From: Acanthococcus lagerstroemiae
Lineage: Eukaryota; Arthropoda; Insecta; Hemiptera; Eriococcidae
DNA: 64,000 bases
Direction: 5' to 3'
Assembly (NCBI GenBank): GCA_031841125.1
Contig: CM063108.1
Location: 70,094,344-70,158,343 of the forward strand
Notes under the pieces: model-generated
What the model saw: only the letters and a program-made list of their open reading frames with translations
Told to the model about the DNA's origin: nothing
The model's database searches: none
Part shown: positions 34,529 to 45,654 of the stretch, piece after piece
Position numbering within the stretch: the stretch's first letter is position 1
Layout of the letters: the number at the start of each line of letters is the position of its first letter
Program-made: the position numbers and the translations under genes

Positions 34529-35196
34529 TAAAAATAATCCTTATAGAGAACGGTTTTGTCAAAAGCTATGTTACAATATTTGGCAAGTTTTTCAGTCTTT
34601 GGGTCGATAAGTATGTAACCTGTTTCTGTGTGACCAATGAAAAATTTAAATAGCGCACAAGGATCAAATTTATTTTTATGACGTTCATCATACGCATGCG
34701 GGATGCAGCTGTAAGTACAAACTTTTGAGAGATCAGGCTTTGATTTACGCCAACGTTTGAACCAAGTAACAAAATTTGTTGCGGATGAAACAGAACAATT
34801 GAGAACGTAATTAGCTTGTATGATCGCAGTTGGGAACCAATGTTTTGGAACACCACTGTGGATAATAATCACACGCATGATATTCATAATTGTCCTATTA
34901 AAAATTTTGGTGGTTCTGTTATGTTGGTGGATACTGCCTACAGCAAACTGCATCATAATACCATGCTCATGACAAAAATTCGAACGCGTGTGAGCAAATA
35001 ATTCACTTCTGCGATCGCTACGAGTCTTAACAATTGTCACTTTCTTGTGCATTGTTATGGCAAGTCTAAAATACCCAACAAAACACTTAAACACAAAATC
35101 CTTCAATTCTATATGATATGTAACTGCATAATGTGAAAAATCATCGATAATTGTCAGGATCCAACACTTTTTGAAAATATCATCTTTTTTGGAGGT
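34529..35196 (-). pseudogene. copia integrase
   Basis: On the minus strand KKDDIFKKCWILTIIDDFSH opens the integrase core with its first Asp. RSDRRSELFAHTRSNFCHEH holds the second Asp in the place of the usual D.GGEF. The following H.HNRTTKIFNRTI replaces the normal ..AER.NRTI, so the catalytic Glu is Lys. After the core, WFKRWRKSKPDLSKVC and FFIGHTETGY match the usual W....P....L..FG and YS.....Y blocks. The frame ends at the gypsy target site. The upstream part is cut off by the SINE. Confidence 0.85.
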
Positions 35197-35199
35197 CTG

Positions 35200-35425
35200 G
35201 ATGGCCAAGTGGATAGCGCCTTGGTCTCAGGAACTGGGGTCCCGGGTTCAAACCCACATAGCAACTCTCTAGAATTTTCGACCTAGGCTGGTTTTTCTGG
35301 CCAGAAGGGAAGAGGGCCAAGACAGCCCTAACAGTCTCTCCAACGTCTCTGAAGTAATGCTTAAAAGGGCTGATTCCAGGACTTGGTGGAGAGCAAACTA
35401 GAGAAAAAGAGGGGTGATTTCAAGC
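35200..35425 (+). mobile_element. tRNA-derived SINE inserted in copia
   Basis: Starts GGTCTGGATGGCCAAGTGG (box A) and has GGGTTCAAACCC (box B) about 40 bp later, matching a leucine-type tRNA head. A non-tRNA body of about 150 bp follows and ends near GAGAAAAAGAGG. It splits the copia frame between MDLLEIT and KKDDIF. A target duplication was not clear. Confidence 0.7.
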
Positions 35426-35539
35426 AAGTCCATGTGCACCAAATTGAGACATTCAAGTGCACATTTGCGTTCTTGCAAATAAGGATTGCGACACATTTTA
35501 CTTAAAATGCAAATAGAACAGAACAAATTTGGCATAAAA

Positions 35540-36080
35540 TAGTTCACGTCATCTATACCTATACTTTAGGTTTTTAGCAAATCAATATTACGAAAATTAA
35601 TATGTCCAAGACGTTTGTGCCATCTTAAACATGTGTCAGGGTTGACACATTCTGTTGCTAATAAATATGATAATTAAGATGGTGGACTGCTTACTTTGAC
35701 GAGATCGAGATATATCAAACCATTATGAAGTTATCAAACTGCAACAACTGTTTCCGTTCTTTGATGCACAATAATTGCGGTTTCTTCCTCTGTAACAATG
35801 TGGTATCCAGACATCATCAGTTTTGTCATGCTGATGAGATTTTTTCTAATTTTGGGAACTCATAAAACATTGTGAAACGTAATCAAATTACCAGTAGGCG
35901 AAAATAATGGAAGTTTGCCTGCAGTGTTGGCGACTATTTGTTGACCACGTTTTGCTACGGCAATTTTTGTATCTGCTGGGCGAAGATTTTCTAAATCTGC
36001 TTTGTTTTTAATCGCATGGTCGGTCAAACCACTATCCAAAATGTACTTTTGTCACTGGACTGGTCTAGAACATTAACTTT
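35540..36080 (-). pseudogene. copia protease and pre-integrase region
   Basis: Near 36040 the minus strand encodes ILDSGLTDHAIKNKADL, the aspartic protease D-S-G start usual in copia, then IVANTAGKLPLFS and VPKIRKNLISMTKL. The GAG-pre-integrase motif CLRWHKRLGHINFRNIDLL follows at about 35635-35580. Stops (for example after FHNVL and VVAV) and at least one frameshift break it. Confidence 0.8.
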
Positions 36081-36377
36081 ATCATTTAACATTACCGTAG
36101 AATTTGTAAAATTATTGTTCACAATGGTTTCATTTAGGAACAATTATGTTCCAAATATCCCACAGGAGGATTCAGTGCAAGATGACTCCTCTGTATTAAG
36201 GACTCAGCACTTCAAATGAACTCGTTTCAGATTCAACTATTCCACAAAAATGTGTGTTCTTAGCAAAATGCGCTATTGCATTTGATTGGTAACTGCCACA
36301 ACTGCGATTATTTTACCATGTGGCTGTAACTTATATTGTCCCTTGTGATTTGAAGTCATATCCCCATACAGCGGTAA

Positions 36378-37294
36378 TTATTTTCCTACATGACCCCATT
36401 CTTGGCATCTGTAACATTGCATCTGAGAAAAATTTGAATGGTTATGATTATAATAATAATTATTCTGATGATAATATCCTCAATTATCACTGTACAAGTT
36501 TGAATAATAAGAACCACAGTCACAATTTGAATTATGGGAGTTATTGTAGCCTCCTCTATTATTACTGCAAAAATTACCACAACTGTTTCCACATCCTTGA
36601 CTATAACCACGGTTACTGAAATTATTATTACCACAACCACGGTTATTACCACAATTATTGGATTCTGCGGAGAAAGCAGAATTTGTAATTTTTGTTGTAT
36701 TGGTAACGTCAGTTTTCTTCTGACTCTTGCATCAAGCTGCTCCAACACGTAATGTTGCTTTGACATCAGATAGCTTTAATTAGTTATTTCTGCTGTCTTT
36801 AGCAAAGCTGACAACATATGGAGCCCACAATTCTGGTAGTTTATATAATAACGTATTTGCTGCCAAACAATCAGGGAAGGCTTCTCCTAGTAGTTGCAAC
36901 TGTTCAAGGTATCAATTGTATTCCAGGATGTACTTCTCTATATCTTTCAAATAATCATAGGTATGGTAGTAGGTTTTATTGAGAATTTGAGAAATCTCAC
37001 ATTTACCTTCATGCTGATATGTTTCTTTTAGCGCATGTAGGATTTTAATGGGATAGTTGTATCACAAAATTTTGGTTATTTGTGCATCATCCAATTGATC
37101 CAGGATTAAAGCTTGACAAACTTTCCACTTCTTTGTCTCGATTTCTGTACGTTCTGCTGCTGTAGCTCTGCTTGCGGTATTGGGGACAATGCAGCTTTTG
37201 GGCCATTTGAATAGGCTATCAACTTGATGTGTTGATACCAAGAGTTATAGTTGACTCTGGTGAAAACATGAAATTCTTTTACCTTACTAGCCAT
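36378..37294 (-). pseudogene. copia gag with zinc knuckle
   Basis: ATG at 37294 starts MASKVKEFHVFTRVNYNSWY and QHIKLIAYSNG, the standard copia gag opening. Across frameshifts it continues with KWKVCQALILDQLDD, ILHALKETYQHEGKCEISQI and YLEQLQLLGEAFPDCL. An Asn/Gly-rich stretch (36660-36430) leads to QCYRCQEWGHVGK, the CX2CX4H part of a zinc knuckle (about 36420-36380). The final Cys is not in frame. Confidence 0.8.
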
Positions 37295-37299
37295 TGTTA

Positions 37300-38280
37300 G
37301 ATCATCAGATTCTGAGCTGGACAATTCCAATAACTGGTCAAGATCCAGCAGGTTTGCCAGGGGGTAGTTTATCACAGGAAACACTTGAAAACAAGATCGA
37401 ACAATGCTGTACAAAACAATTGGCGATGCATTGGACTGAGACAATACAGCTTGAGCCAAGTTCACATTTGAACCTGTTGAATTGCCTGTTGCGGGGATAT
37501 TTGGCAGTGCTATTGTTGTATGTGCGCGCGGACAATCCACAAGTGGATTGATATATGGCTTGCCTGAACAAGTTGGCATAAAACTTTTATGTTGACTAAT
37601 TAGCACATAAACTGATGAAAATTTAATGAAGAACAATTGAACAAAGTAAATAATTACGATCACAGGAACGCAAAAAAAATCACTCACATAGGATGAGATG
37701 AAGAATGCAAAATTTGACACGAAAACACACAAACTTGAATAACTTATATTGAACGATTTCCGCACTCTTTAATTAAGAGGAACAATACCCACGCTAATGC
37801 TACCATATCAAGGTTCCAGACTTAATATCCCACACAAACAAAGTAAAAAAAAATCACGATTACCATAACATTTATTAATTAGACAAACAAACAATAATGT
37901 CATGTACCTATATAGACTCTAGCTAAGCGGTAACTGAACAGAAGATATCAGTGAAAATGAGCGAGCGTCAATATATATATTGGAGAAGGGATAAACTTAG
38001 AACACCAAAATATTACGATCAAACGTCTCTTACTCTCACACAGGAGACGCTGTTGACAGTCATACAGTGTTGCCAGATTCAATTTTCCAAAATCCGTACA
38101 GCTGAGGGGCGCATATGGATTTTTTCCAAGAACTCTTCCTTTAGGACAGAATAATTTTCAAACTGCTAAAATATAGTTTTTCATGTGTTTTCACGTTTCA
38201 GTATTAATATTAAACAAGAATTTGATAACTAGTTACACTAGGTTAACAGACAGAATAACCCTAAGAACTTGTCAATAACA
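37300..38280. other. likely copia 5' flank; nothing else recognised
   Basis: A minus-strand frame continues upstream of the copia gag ATG to 37765 but looks non-coding (hydrophobic, then low complexity). The copia 5' LTR should lie here but cannot be proven because its partner is lost. Confidence 0.3.
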
Positions 38281-39170
38281 GTTAATGGTTTACTGCCAAT
38301 AGAATGGACGCATACTCCCAAATGCTTTGTAACTGTAGCATCAGTAGCCTCTCGTCTATCATGACAGAGAATTTTCCAGCCCGCATTTTCCCCACCAACT
38401 CTCTTCTTACATGTTCACCTATCACGTTACAAATTAATGCCTTACATTTTGTGCAATGGCAACAAAGTTTGCTTTGCACTTGAGGATTAATATGCATCTT
38501 CTTTAAAAAATCTATGAAATCGTCCGCCATACTGAACAGTAATTGTTTTGATACAATGAAGAGAGCAGCCTGTAATTCCAGAGTGCGCGCCAATTTATCT
38601 ACAGCTGTCTCCTTCTGCACCATTTCAAAGAAATAAGATGCAGAATTCTCTTCCTCAGTGGTTTTCACTTTCTCTAAATGAGATCCGCACGTTACATGAC
38701 GTTTAAAGCTGTTAACCCAGATGTGCCGCACTTTTAGAATACATGAGCATAACAAACATTTATAGTAAGTGTCCCCTGTACACGGTACCTAACATACTTA
38801 CAATACAAATTTATTCAGTACAGCAACAATCATCACATTCTGTCAACATACATACACGCATATAATGACAATTCTACCCACCTTTAGGTGAAGGCTGAGC
38901 CCATGGGTATTTTGCAGACCAGGATTTTCAAAATTTTTGGATTCTTTAACATATGTCTTTCCAAGTATCTGAAAAAGTAGAATGTGCATTCAATCGCTCA
39001 GTGAGGTTCTTATAGACTTGGTTCATTTACAGAAGAACATTTTTGAGATTCGCACTTTTTTCTTTTTCAACTCTTGAGAACAATTGGAAGATGACTCTAT
39101 ATGTTCATAATTGTCATTGGAATGAGGGTTGTCTTCATTATTGGAATTTAAACTAGCATTGGCATAATCA

Positions 39171-40310
39171 AGAGGTTGAGATATTTGAGCAACAGCTTGA
39201 TATTGTTCCTTTAATTTTTGAAATTGTTTCTATAATTCAATGACATCTTAATTAAAGATATTGTGTAACGTGTAGTATGAGAACAGAGAAGATTTAAACA
39301 GCTTACCACTATACTCTCATTCTTATCTTCATCATCCATACCACTACTTTCAGTAGCAGTAGGTCTACTTGATTTAGTTTGGAATACTGATACACATTCG
39401 AGGAATTCAAAAACAAAATTGTTTAAATGTTACTAACGGCAAGTAGACCTTATATTAGAATGAAATAATTTGTAATCCAATCAGTACAGTACAATTACCT
39501 TACCTTAAATGAAGAAAACTATGTTATATTATTGGGACTTGAACTCGCGTCGGCATCATCAAGAGGTTGAGATATCTGAGCAACAGCTTGATATTGTTTC
39601 TTTGATTTTTGAAATCGTTTCTGTAATTCAATGACGTCTTAACTGAAGATATTGTGTAACGTGTAGTATGAGAGCAGAGAAAATTTAAACAGCTTACCAC
39701 TACACTCTCATTCTTCTCTTCATTATCTGTACCACTACTTTCAATAGCATTAGGTCTACTTGATTTAGTTTGGGATACTGATACATTTGAGGAATTCTAA
39801 AACAAAATTGTTTAAATGTTACTAACGGCAAGTAGACCTTATATTAGAATGAAATAATTTGTAATCCAATCAGTACAGTACAATTATCTTACCTTAAATG
39901 AAGAAAACTATGTTATATTATTGGGACTTAAACTTGCGTCGGCATCATCAAGAGGTTGAGATATTTGAGCAACAGCTTGATATTGTTTCTTTGATTTTTG
40001 AAATTGTTTTTGTAATTCAATGACATCTTAATTGAAGATAATGTGTAACGTGTAGTATGAGAGCAGAGAAGATTTAAACAGCTTACCGCTACACTCTCAT
40101 TCTTCTCTTCATTATCCATACCACTACTTTCAATAGCAGTAGGTCCACTTGATTTAGTTTGGGATACTGATACATTCGAGGCATTCTAAAACAAAGTTGC
40201 TTAAATGTTACTAACAGCAAGTAGACCTTATGTTAGAGTGAAATCATTTGTGATCCGATCAGTACAGTACAATTACTTTACCTTAAATGAAGAAAACTGT
40301 GTTACCTTGT
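39171..40310 (-). repeat. three tandem copies of a 390-bp exon-bearing unit
   Basis: Units start at 39171, 39562 and 39951 (periods 391 and 389). Each carries, on the minus strand, a 99-bp exon candidate (for example 40185-40087, NASNVSVSQTKSSGPTAIES) bounded by a TTTGTTTTAG acceptor and GTAAGC donor. Each also carries a coiled-coil-like exon with QAVAQISQPLDDADASL behind an AATTAAG acceptor. One copy of the second exon has an in-frame TAG. Confidence 0.85.
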
Positions 40311-40531
40311 CTGACACACAATTTTTCGTTTATTCATTTTTCATCCTGATCTACACCACACGAGAAGAATCAATTCAAAAATCAGTTGAATGAACATAGG
40401 AAGTTGAACAGATAGCAATTCGAAATACAGTACTACATATGATTGTAACCTAATGTGTATTCCGCTAAATGGCGCTAATGATCAAACAATGACTGTACTC
40501 CTTGAATATACAGCTGTACTCTGTACTTTTA

Positions 40532-40533
<2 letters not shown>

Positions 40534-40562
<29 letters not shown>
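40534..40562 (+). repeat. ATT microsatellite
   Basis: About ten ATT units in a row. Confidence 0.95.
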
Positions 40563-41236
40563 GGCTTCACGCTTTGGCTTCAGCTTCACTTTTAGTATTA
40601 GCGTACTGCAGAGCTGCGTACCGCAACTTACACCAACAGTAACCACCCAGTATGTTTAGAAAGAATGGGGTGTATTCCACTCAATGGAGCCAACTACCTT
40701 ATTTGCACTGTTACTTTCCGATAGAGAGTGATTTTCCACGCTGTCATCGTTGGTAGAACACGTCTCAATACAGTGAATGATACACTGTTCTTGTTCCTAG
40801 CAAAATAAGGAAACAATTTCAACATTTACAGTATACACACCTGACGAATTTATAAAATAATAAACGAAAATAATTTACTACTTTAGCCTGTTTAGCTTTC
40901 ATTTGAACTGCTTGATCGCTGTCCAAGCTCGCATTTTGAGACGACGAATTAGGTATCTGTAAGTGCGGAATGACACCACTTTTCAATTTCCGATTAGGTT
41001 TACCACCCATCAACTGAAACTTAAGGTCTGTTTCAAAATCGGAATCCGAAAGCTTGTATCCGGATTAAACCGATATTTCCTTTTGCACTCTACAATCCAG
41101 CCCTCATATAATAATAATAACGATACCGTAATGACGAACTTCTCATTCTTCTTTAGAAAATACAGGCAAAGATTCAGTATACCGATGAAAGGATAAATTT
41201 CTTTCCTCATTTGATGAACCATGTATTCCGACGTTC

Positions 41237-41660
41237 TTACACTTTTAAACGGCACAATTGACCAGCATGACTGCTTTTAAAACAGTGACATACAGAAGAT
41301 GGAAAAGAATTATTGTTGAAATAAATTATAAAACCTGAAAAAACAGCGTATCGCGTATCACTGTCCATCAAAATGGAAAATAAAATAAGAGAGAAAATAA
41401 CATTTCGCGAATTCGCGATATCATAATATGAATACGATTCCGTCAGTGACGCTACACACGTTGTTGCGCCTTGTGGATGAGTGAACCTTCTCTTAAAATA
41501 ATCTTTGTTTGGATCACATTTGTGAGAATGCGGATTTTTTTTTGGCCTTTCCTCCATCTTTTAGGCTTTTTACTGGTTCAAGCGCGATGGAGTTTGCCTT
41601 TGTAATTTTGAAATGCCTGATACATGTGAGAGAAATTTTCGTTTTCTCGAGACGGGTAGC
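41237..41660. other. no supported feature
   Basis: Minus-strand ORFs of 106 and 81 codons overlap here in different frames. They resemble no family and one runs into the foldback element, so I do not call a gene. Confidence 0.35.
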
Positions 41661-41676
41661 TTCGAGCCACCCAAGA

Positions 41677-41824
41677 TAAGGCGGCTCTAAAGGGAAGTAT
41701 AATGGACAGCCATTTTGATTGCAAGAAAAGCACGTACCACGATTTCTCATTCTCAACACGAGGTATGTTTATTTCTTGCAATCAAAATGGCTGTCCGTTA
41801 TTACCTCCCCTTAGAGCCGCCTTA
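41677..41824. mobile_element. foldback MITE, TAAGGCGGCTCTAA ends
   Basis: Arms of about 52 bp (41677-41728 and 41772-41824) are inverse copies, starting TAAGGCGGCTCTAA and containing GGACAGCCATTTTGATTGCA. The loop is about 43 bp. The pair of ORFs reading through it is a by-product. Confidence 0.8.
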
Positions 41825-41964
41825 CCCAAGACGGGCATCACACAGAACGGCGGTACAGCTGATCAAAGTTGTTCAGATAGTACCTGTTCAGCTTGTATTG
41901 ATACTAAACAAGCAGCTTGCTGCTGGAACAGGGTCGGCTCTCGACTGAAAAATTAGAGACTAGC

Positions 41965-42520
41965 CTATCTCTTATTGGCGGTTGTTAAAAAAGATATCAA
42001 GAAAAATACCTATTGGTAATCATGTTTAAGGTCTTTTGTTCCGGAATATAAAAGTTGATAGATGAAAGGTAATTGGGATTACACCACACGCACTCTAACA
42101 GCACATGGCAAGTTCAAAAGGCTTCAAACTGCGAAGCTGTAGGCTCCGCAACATTCGCACTTCGACCATCTTCCATCTAGTCGAAGATTTCATTCTATAT
42201 CTAATTTCTAAGAGATCAACAGATAAAAGACCAAAAGTACTCCGAGCGGACCCTAAAAACATCAAATGATTAGCGAACGATTATCCCTTCTAATTCTAAG
42301 GAAATGAAAACAACGTAATATTCATGCTAGCTGATTCTCTGTTCCCTTGATAATCAACATACTGAATCTTTACATACTACATAATAACATAATATTACAG
42401 TTACAACTTGTTCGCTTCTCGCTACTACTGGTAACTGGCATTCCGTTTCATTTAATACATTCAGAATTCATTTTGTTTTAATGTCTTCTACGCGGTAATC
42501 GAACAGAACTCTAAACATAT
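41965..42520. other. intergenic, no feature recognised
   Basis: AT-rich without repeats or open frames that I can support. Confidence 0.4.
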
Positions 42521-42529
42521 AAACACTAA

Positions 42530-42628
42530 AGGTGGATTTACATTCGAGTCGGCTACATGTCGCGGACACACTTGTACCATTGAAAAGCTTGTCCGCGACG
42601 TGTTACCGACTCGAATGTAAATCCACCT
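42530..42628. mobile_element. PIF/Harbinger-like MITE
   Basis: 99 bp, almost wholly palindromic, with ends AGGTGGATTTACATTCGAG and its inverse. TAA lies on both sides (42527-42529 and 42629-42631), the target preference of PIF/Harbinger. Confidence 0.8.
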
Positions 42629-43020
42629 TAATGCTGAATGCTATTACGGGCGTAATTAATATACATGCTATTCGTACATATTTGTATTCACAAGCCGCCC
42701 CCCCCCCCATCGTTAAGGATACCAATTTTTTTATTAATGCGTCTGATTTCGTTTTTGCCCAGTGAGAGTGAACGCGCGATAGTCTCTGGTTCAATAATTA
42801 CTTTTTCAATCCTCACGACTGTCGATGTCGCGTTATACGATAAAAACTGCTAAGACGAAATGATTTTTCAAACTGAACTCGAGCTCGTATTCGATAGTCG
42901 GTTATTACCATTAAGCAGAAATATTACAACTTAGTACCCAGTTAAGCCGTGTAATATTAATAAAACTATTTCTGACTTCGTAACTACTCGCGTAACACAT
43001 TTCGCGATTTCCGAGGTAAA

Positions 43021-43126
43021 ATGCTCGTCAACTTCTCTTCCGTGGACGTAGCCGAAACTGTTGGTAGTATAGGAGAGCACGAAGAAAATTCGGACGTCGA
43101 TGAACCTTTGCTAGGAAGAAAACAGA
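43021..43126 (+). CDS. first coding exon of an unidentified host gene
   Basis: ATG at 43021 opens 106 bp without stops, ending at a consensus donor (ACAGA then GTAAGG at 43127). It encodes MLVNFSSVDVAETVGSIGEH and then EENSDVDEPLLGRKQ. The acidic stretch followed by EPLL fits a D/E-x-x-x-L-L cytoplasmic sorting signal, common at the N-terminus of multi-pass membrane transporters. That role is an inference from this motif only. The surroundings (42760-43020) are repeat-free and CG-richer than average, which would suit a promoter and 5' untranslated region. Downstream exons were not recognised; TE-filled sequence follows, so a long first intron is likely. I chose this ATG because no upstream in-frame ATG precedes a stop. 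Confidence 0.55.
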
Positions 43127-43584
43127 GTAAGGCGCCGTTACGGAACGGATCAGATTTATTCCTGAAACTATTTACAAATTAATCCGTAAATTTTTCCCAA
43201 GTCAAACCAACTAAATCGTGGTCGCGACTCATATACGCTGAATAAATTTGTTGTCCTTTGCTCCTCGCTCTCTTACCCCCAAAAAATAGCCGCGAAGGAA
43301 ATTTTTAGCATATTTTACGAAAAGTAGAGTGGTTTTTTTTTAAAATTATATCAATGCCTTGCGAGAAAAGAAAGAAAAAGGTAATTTGGAGATGGAAAAA
43401 ATATTTTACTCCGCCCCAAGTGATATAAGCGATCGCCACCTCCGCTGTCTGTAATCTACTATGTACTATTACTCGTAGTACATACATATTTGGAACACGT
43501 ACCTAAATGAAGCGCTGAAATGCATAACATGCTAAGTGGCGTTTTTGTCGAAATTGAGATTTCCTGCTCAAAATGATCATTCAG

Positions 43585-43745
43585 CGTTATGGAAAATAAT
43601 TTTATCAAAAGAATGAGTTATTAGTACGTTAAAGAGCTTAAAAAATGGAATTTTCTAAATGGGCCCCATTTGAAAAAGGTAACTTCACTTGAAAAATTCA
43701 TTAAAACTTACTCACGTAAAAATATGTTGCTATCACTTTTTAAGA
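43585..43745 (-). mobile_element. MITE family A, left half (divergent)
   Basis: AATGAGTTATTAGTACGTTAAAG, AAAAAATGGAATTTTCTAAAT and GGGCCCCATTTGAAAAA follow the order of reverse-oriented copy 3, with more divergence than other copies. The right half is absent here. Confidence 0.5.
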
Positions 43746-43779
43746 ACTGCTAACATGTTTCGCTAGTATTAGCAAAAGA

Positions 43780-44210
43780 TGTGCGCGTGTCAAAGATTTT
43801 GCCTTCTGCTATGATAGCGTTACTAAATCTCGCTTATAGTATGCTCATAATAGCGCGGTAATAGCACTTGCTAGCATTTGCTCAAGAACGCAAGAAGTAC
43901 TCTTGCTCATATAGCACTATGATAGCATTTGCGTACATGTGCGCGTACACATTTTTTTCATCCGCATCTGCTCATGAAGCGCGACTGTAGTACTTGCTAG
44001 CATTCGCTATAGAAGAATACGGCTTCATATTCTCGCGCGCACAGCGCTATGATAGCGTTTGCTGACATTTGCTCATATACATTTCAGCTCATACAGCGCT
44101 ATAAAGCATACGCTACATTATGCTCTTTAAAATTAGTTCAGCATTTGCTGTAGTGCGCTATACTAGCATACTGTAGCATACGCTACAGTACACACTGGAA
44201 CACACATGCA
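43780..44210. repeat. array of TAGCA/TTTGCT words
   Basis: Words such as GCTATGATAGCATTTGC, GCTAGCATTTGCTC and TAGCATACGCTACA recur irregularly about every 20-40 bp. A related array in roughly inverse sense lies at 52150-52740. Confidence 0.7.
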
Positions 44211-44700
44211 CACTCAGGTTCTATGGGAACATCACCCAATAGTGAAATATTTGCAAGCTACCAGTGTATCATTTTATTCATATTTCTGCAATTAAATTTA
44301 CTCATAAATTTATAAAAATGTCTTAATCTAAACATCTAAAATAGTTCATTAGTGTATTTATACATGTACATATGTTCGCGAACTACTCAACAATGCCCCG
44401 ACGGATCCAGCTCAAATTTTCGCGAGGCATTCGCGTTATGCGAGCACAGGTTTTAAGCTATAAATCAAAGTCCCAGTCCCCTCAGAGTAGGGATTGTGGA
44501 TTATTCATCCCTAAACATGTTTTGTGACTAATCAATAATATGTTACAAAGTGAATGGCATAACCAAATTTCCACCCCCTCCCCCTCTAAAGGTATGGGGA
44601 TGACCTTATCCAAAGAACCTGAAACATTTAATCTCAGTACATGTGTACAAATCGCTGGATACAAATATCACAAAGGGCAACACAGAATGTATGAAACCTA

Positions 44701-44723
44701 CAACAACAACAACAACAACAACA
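44701..44723 (+). repeat. CAA microsatellite
   Basis: Seven CAA units in a row. The overlapping 101-codon ORF has no domain. Confidence 0.9.
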
Positions 44724-44869
44724 GTATGCTGCAAAGCGTCATGGACTGTACAGTACACTACCTGCTTCCTCAATGTTTGTTCAGTTACATAAATATAAAT
44801 TTTAATATAAATGACTTTATGGACATTCGGTTGCTGCTTTTCTAGGTAAACAAAGTTGGATTGCTTTTT

Positions 44870-44925
44870 TTAAATTAATTAATTAATTAATAATAAATAA
44901 ATAAATAAAATAAAATAAAGAGGTC
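44870..44925 (+). repeat. TTAA/AAAT simple repeat
   Basis: Runs of TTAATTAATTAA and AATAAATAAATAAAATAAAA. Confidence 0.85.
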
Positions 44926-45444
44926 TACAAATACATGGAACCAAATATAATAGAAAAAAATAGGAAAATTTACAGGTTTTGTCAGTATACACATAGTAAA
45001 ATAACCTTATAGTATGAAATGTGACTATACCTAGTATTTTCACCAAAAATTAGAATACTAGAGTGGAGAAGGAGATTTTGAAAAATTCAATCGACAAATA
45101 AAAAAGCTTATCAAGTTTACTCTAAAGTGCCGTTACATATATTGCTCGAAGGAGATATTATATGAGGTACCTTTCTATTTTCCAAAATTTATTTTGGTCC
45201 CTCCTAACCACTCCAACTGGAGCTATTTTTTCAACGCACGGCTCCATCAATTTAGTTTTCTTTCATTTATTTTTATATCTGTGAGGTCAGTATATTGCAT
45301 AAACAGGACTCGAATGTAATCATGTATATAACCAGTCAAAAAACAGAGGGTAGGTGAAAGCACTGTTATTGACAGCAATACACAGGGTGTAGCAGCATAA
45401 TCCCCCTTCTAATGTTTAATGACCCACACTGGTTGGAATCTTTC

Positions 45445-45646
45445 CAGGCACGTAACCAAAGGGGGGCCAGGCCCCTCCTAAAACATCTTGCCCCCCCCCT
45501 TGTGGGCCCCCCGCTGAATTTGAAAATTTTGTAAAATTTATAGTATTAGATAAAATAAAGCGAAAGTTTTTAAAACTGGGCCCCCCTTCAAAAATTCGTG
45601 GCCCTTTCTGCCCCCCCCCCGTTAAAAAATCCTAGTTACGCCGCTG
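45445..45646. mobile_element. hAT MITE, exact 8-bp target duplication
   Basis: 202 bp. The ends are CAGGCACGTAACCAAAGG and the inverse of CAGCGGCGTAACTAGG. AATCTTTC lies on both sides (45437-45444 and 45647-45654). The interior is C-run rich and non-coding. Confidence 0.85.
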
Positions 45647-45654
45647 AATCTTTC

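Larger units (their letters stand above)
29480..37300 (-). mobile_element. Ty1/copia retrotransposon, truncated and twice interrupted
   Basis: Reading on the minus strand, gag starts at 37294, followed by a zinc knuckle, protease, the pre-integrase region, integrase (to 34529) and the very start of reverse transcriptase (29874-29480). The gag-protease-integrase-RT order defines copia. It is split by a complete gypsy element (29880-34523) and a SINE (about 35200-35425). Most of RT, RNase H and the 3' LTR are gone, and no LTR pair was found. Multiple frameshifts and stops make it a fossil. Confidence 0.85.
38282..41060 (-). pseudogene. THAP-BED-hAT transposase-like gene with spaced exons
   Basis: On the minus strand, 41060-40957 encodes SDFETDLKFQLMGGKPNRKL then KSGVIPHLQ, the C-terminal half of a THAP zinc finger with its P-box. 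40956-40882 (IPNSSSQNASLDSDQ...) ends at a GTAGTA donor. 40796-40698 is a 33-codon exon with a TTGCTAG acceptor and GTAG donor. Three copies of an exon-bearing unit follow (39171-40310). Then come KKKKVRISK and a BED-like finger (CLLC...FKRHVTCGSH, about 38755-38680). The hAT N-terminal core contains KFSVMIDE and, in another frame, TKHLGVCVHSIGSKPLT. At least one frameshift and downstream truncation are present. It could be a transposon with introns or a decayed domesticated gene. Confidence 0.65.

Noticed and set aside
36386..36766. 126-codon minus-strand ORF rich in valine and isoleucine
   Set aside because: It is an out-of-frame reading of the Asn/Gly-rich part of copia gag; the zinc knuckle lies in another frame.
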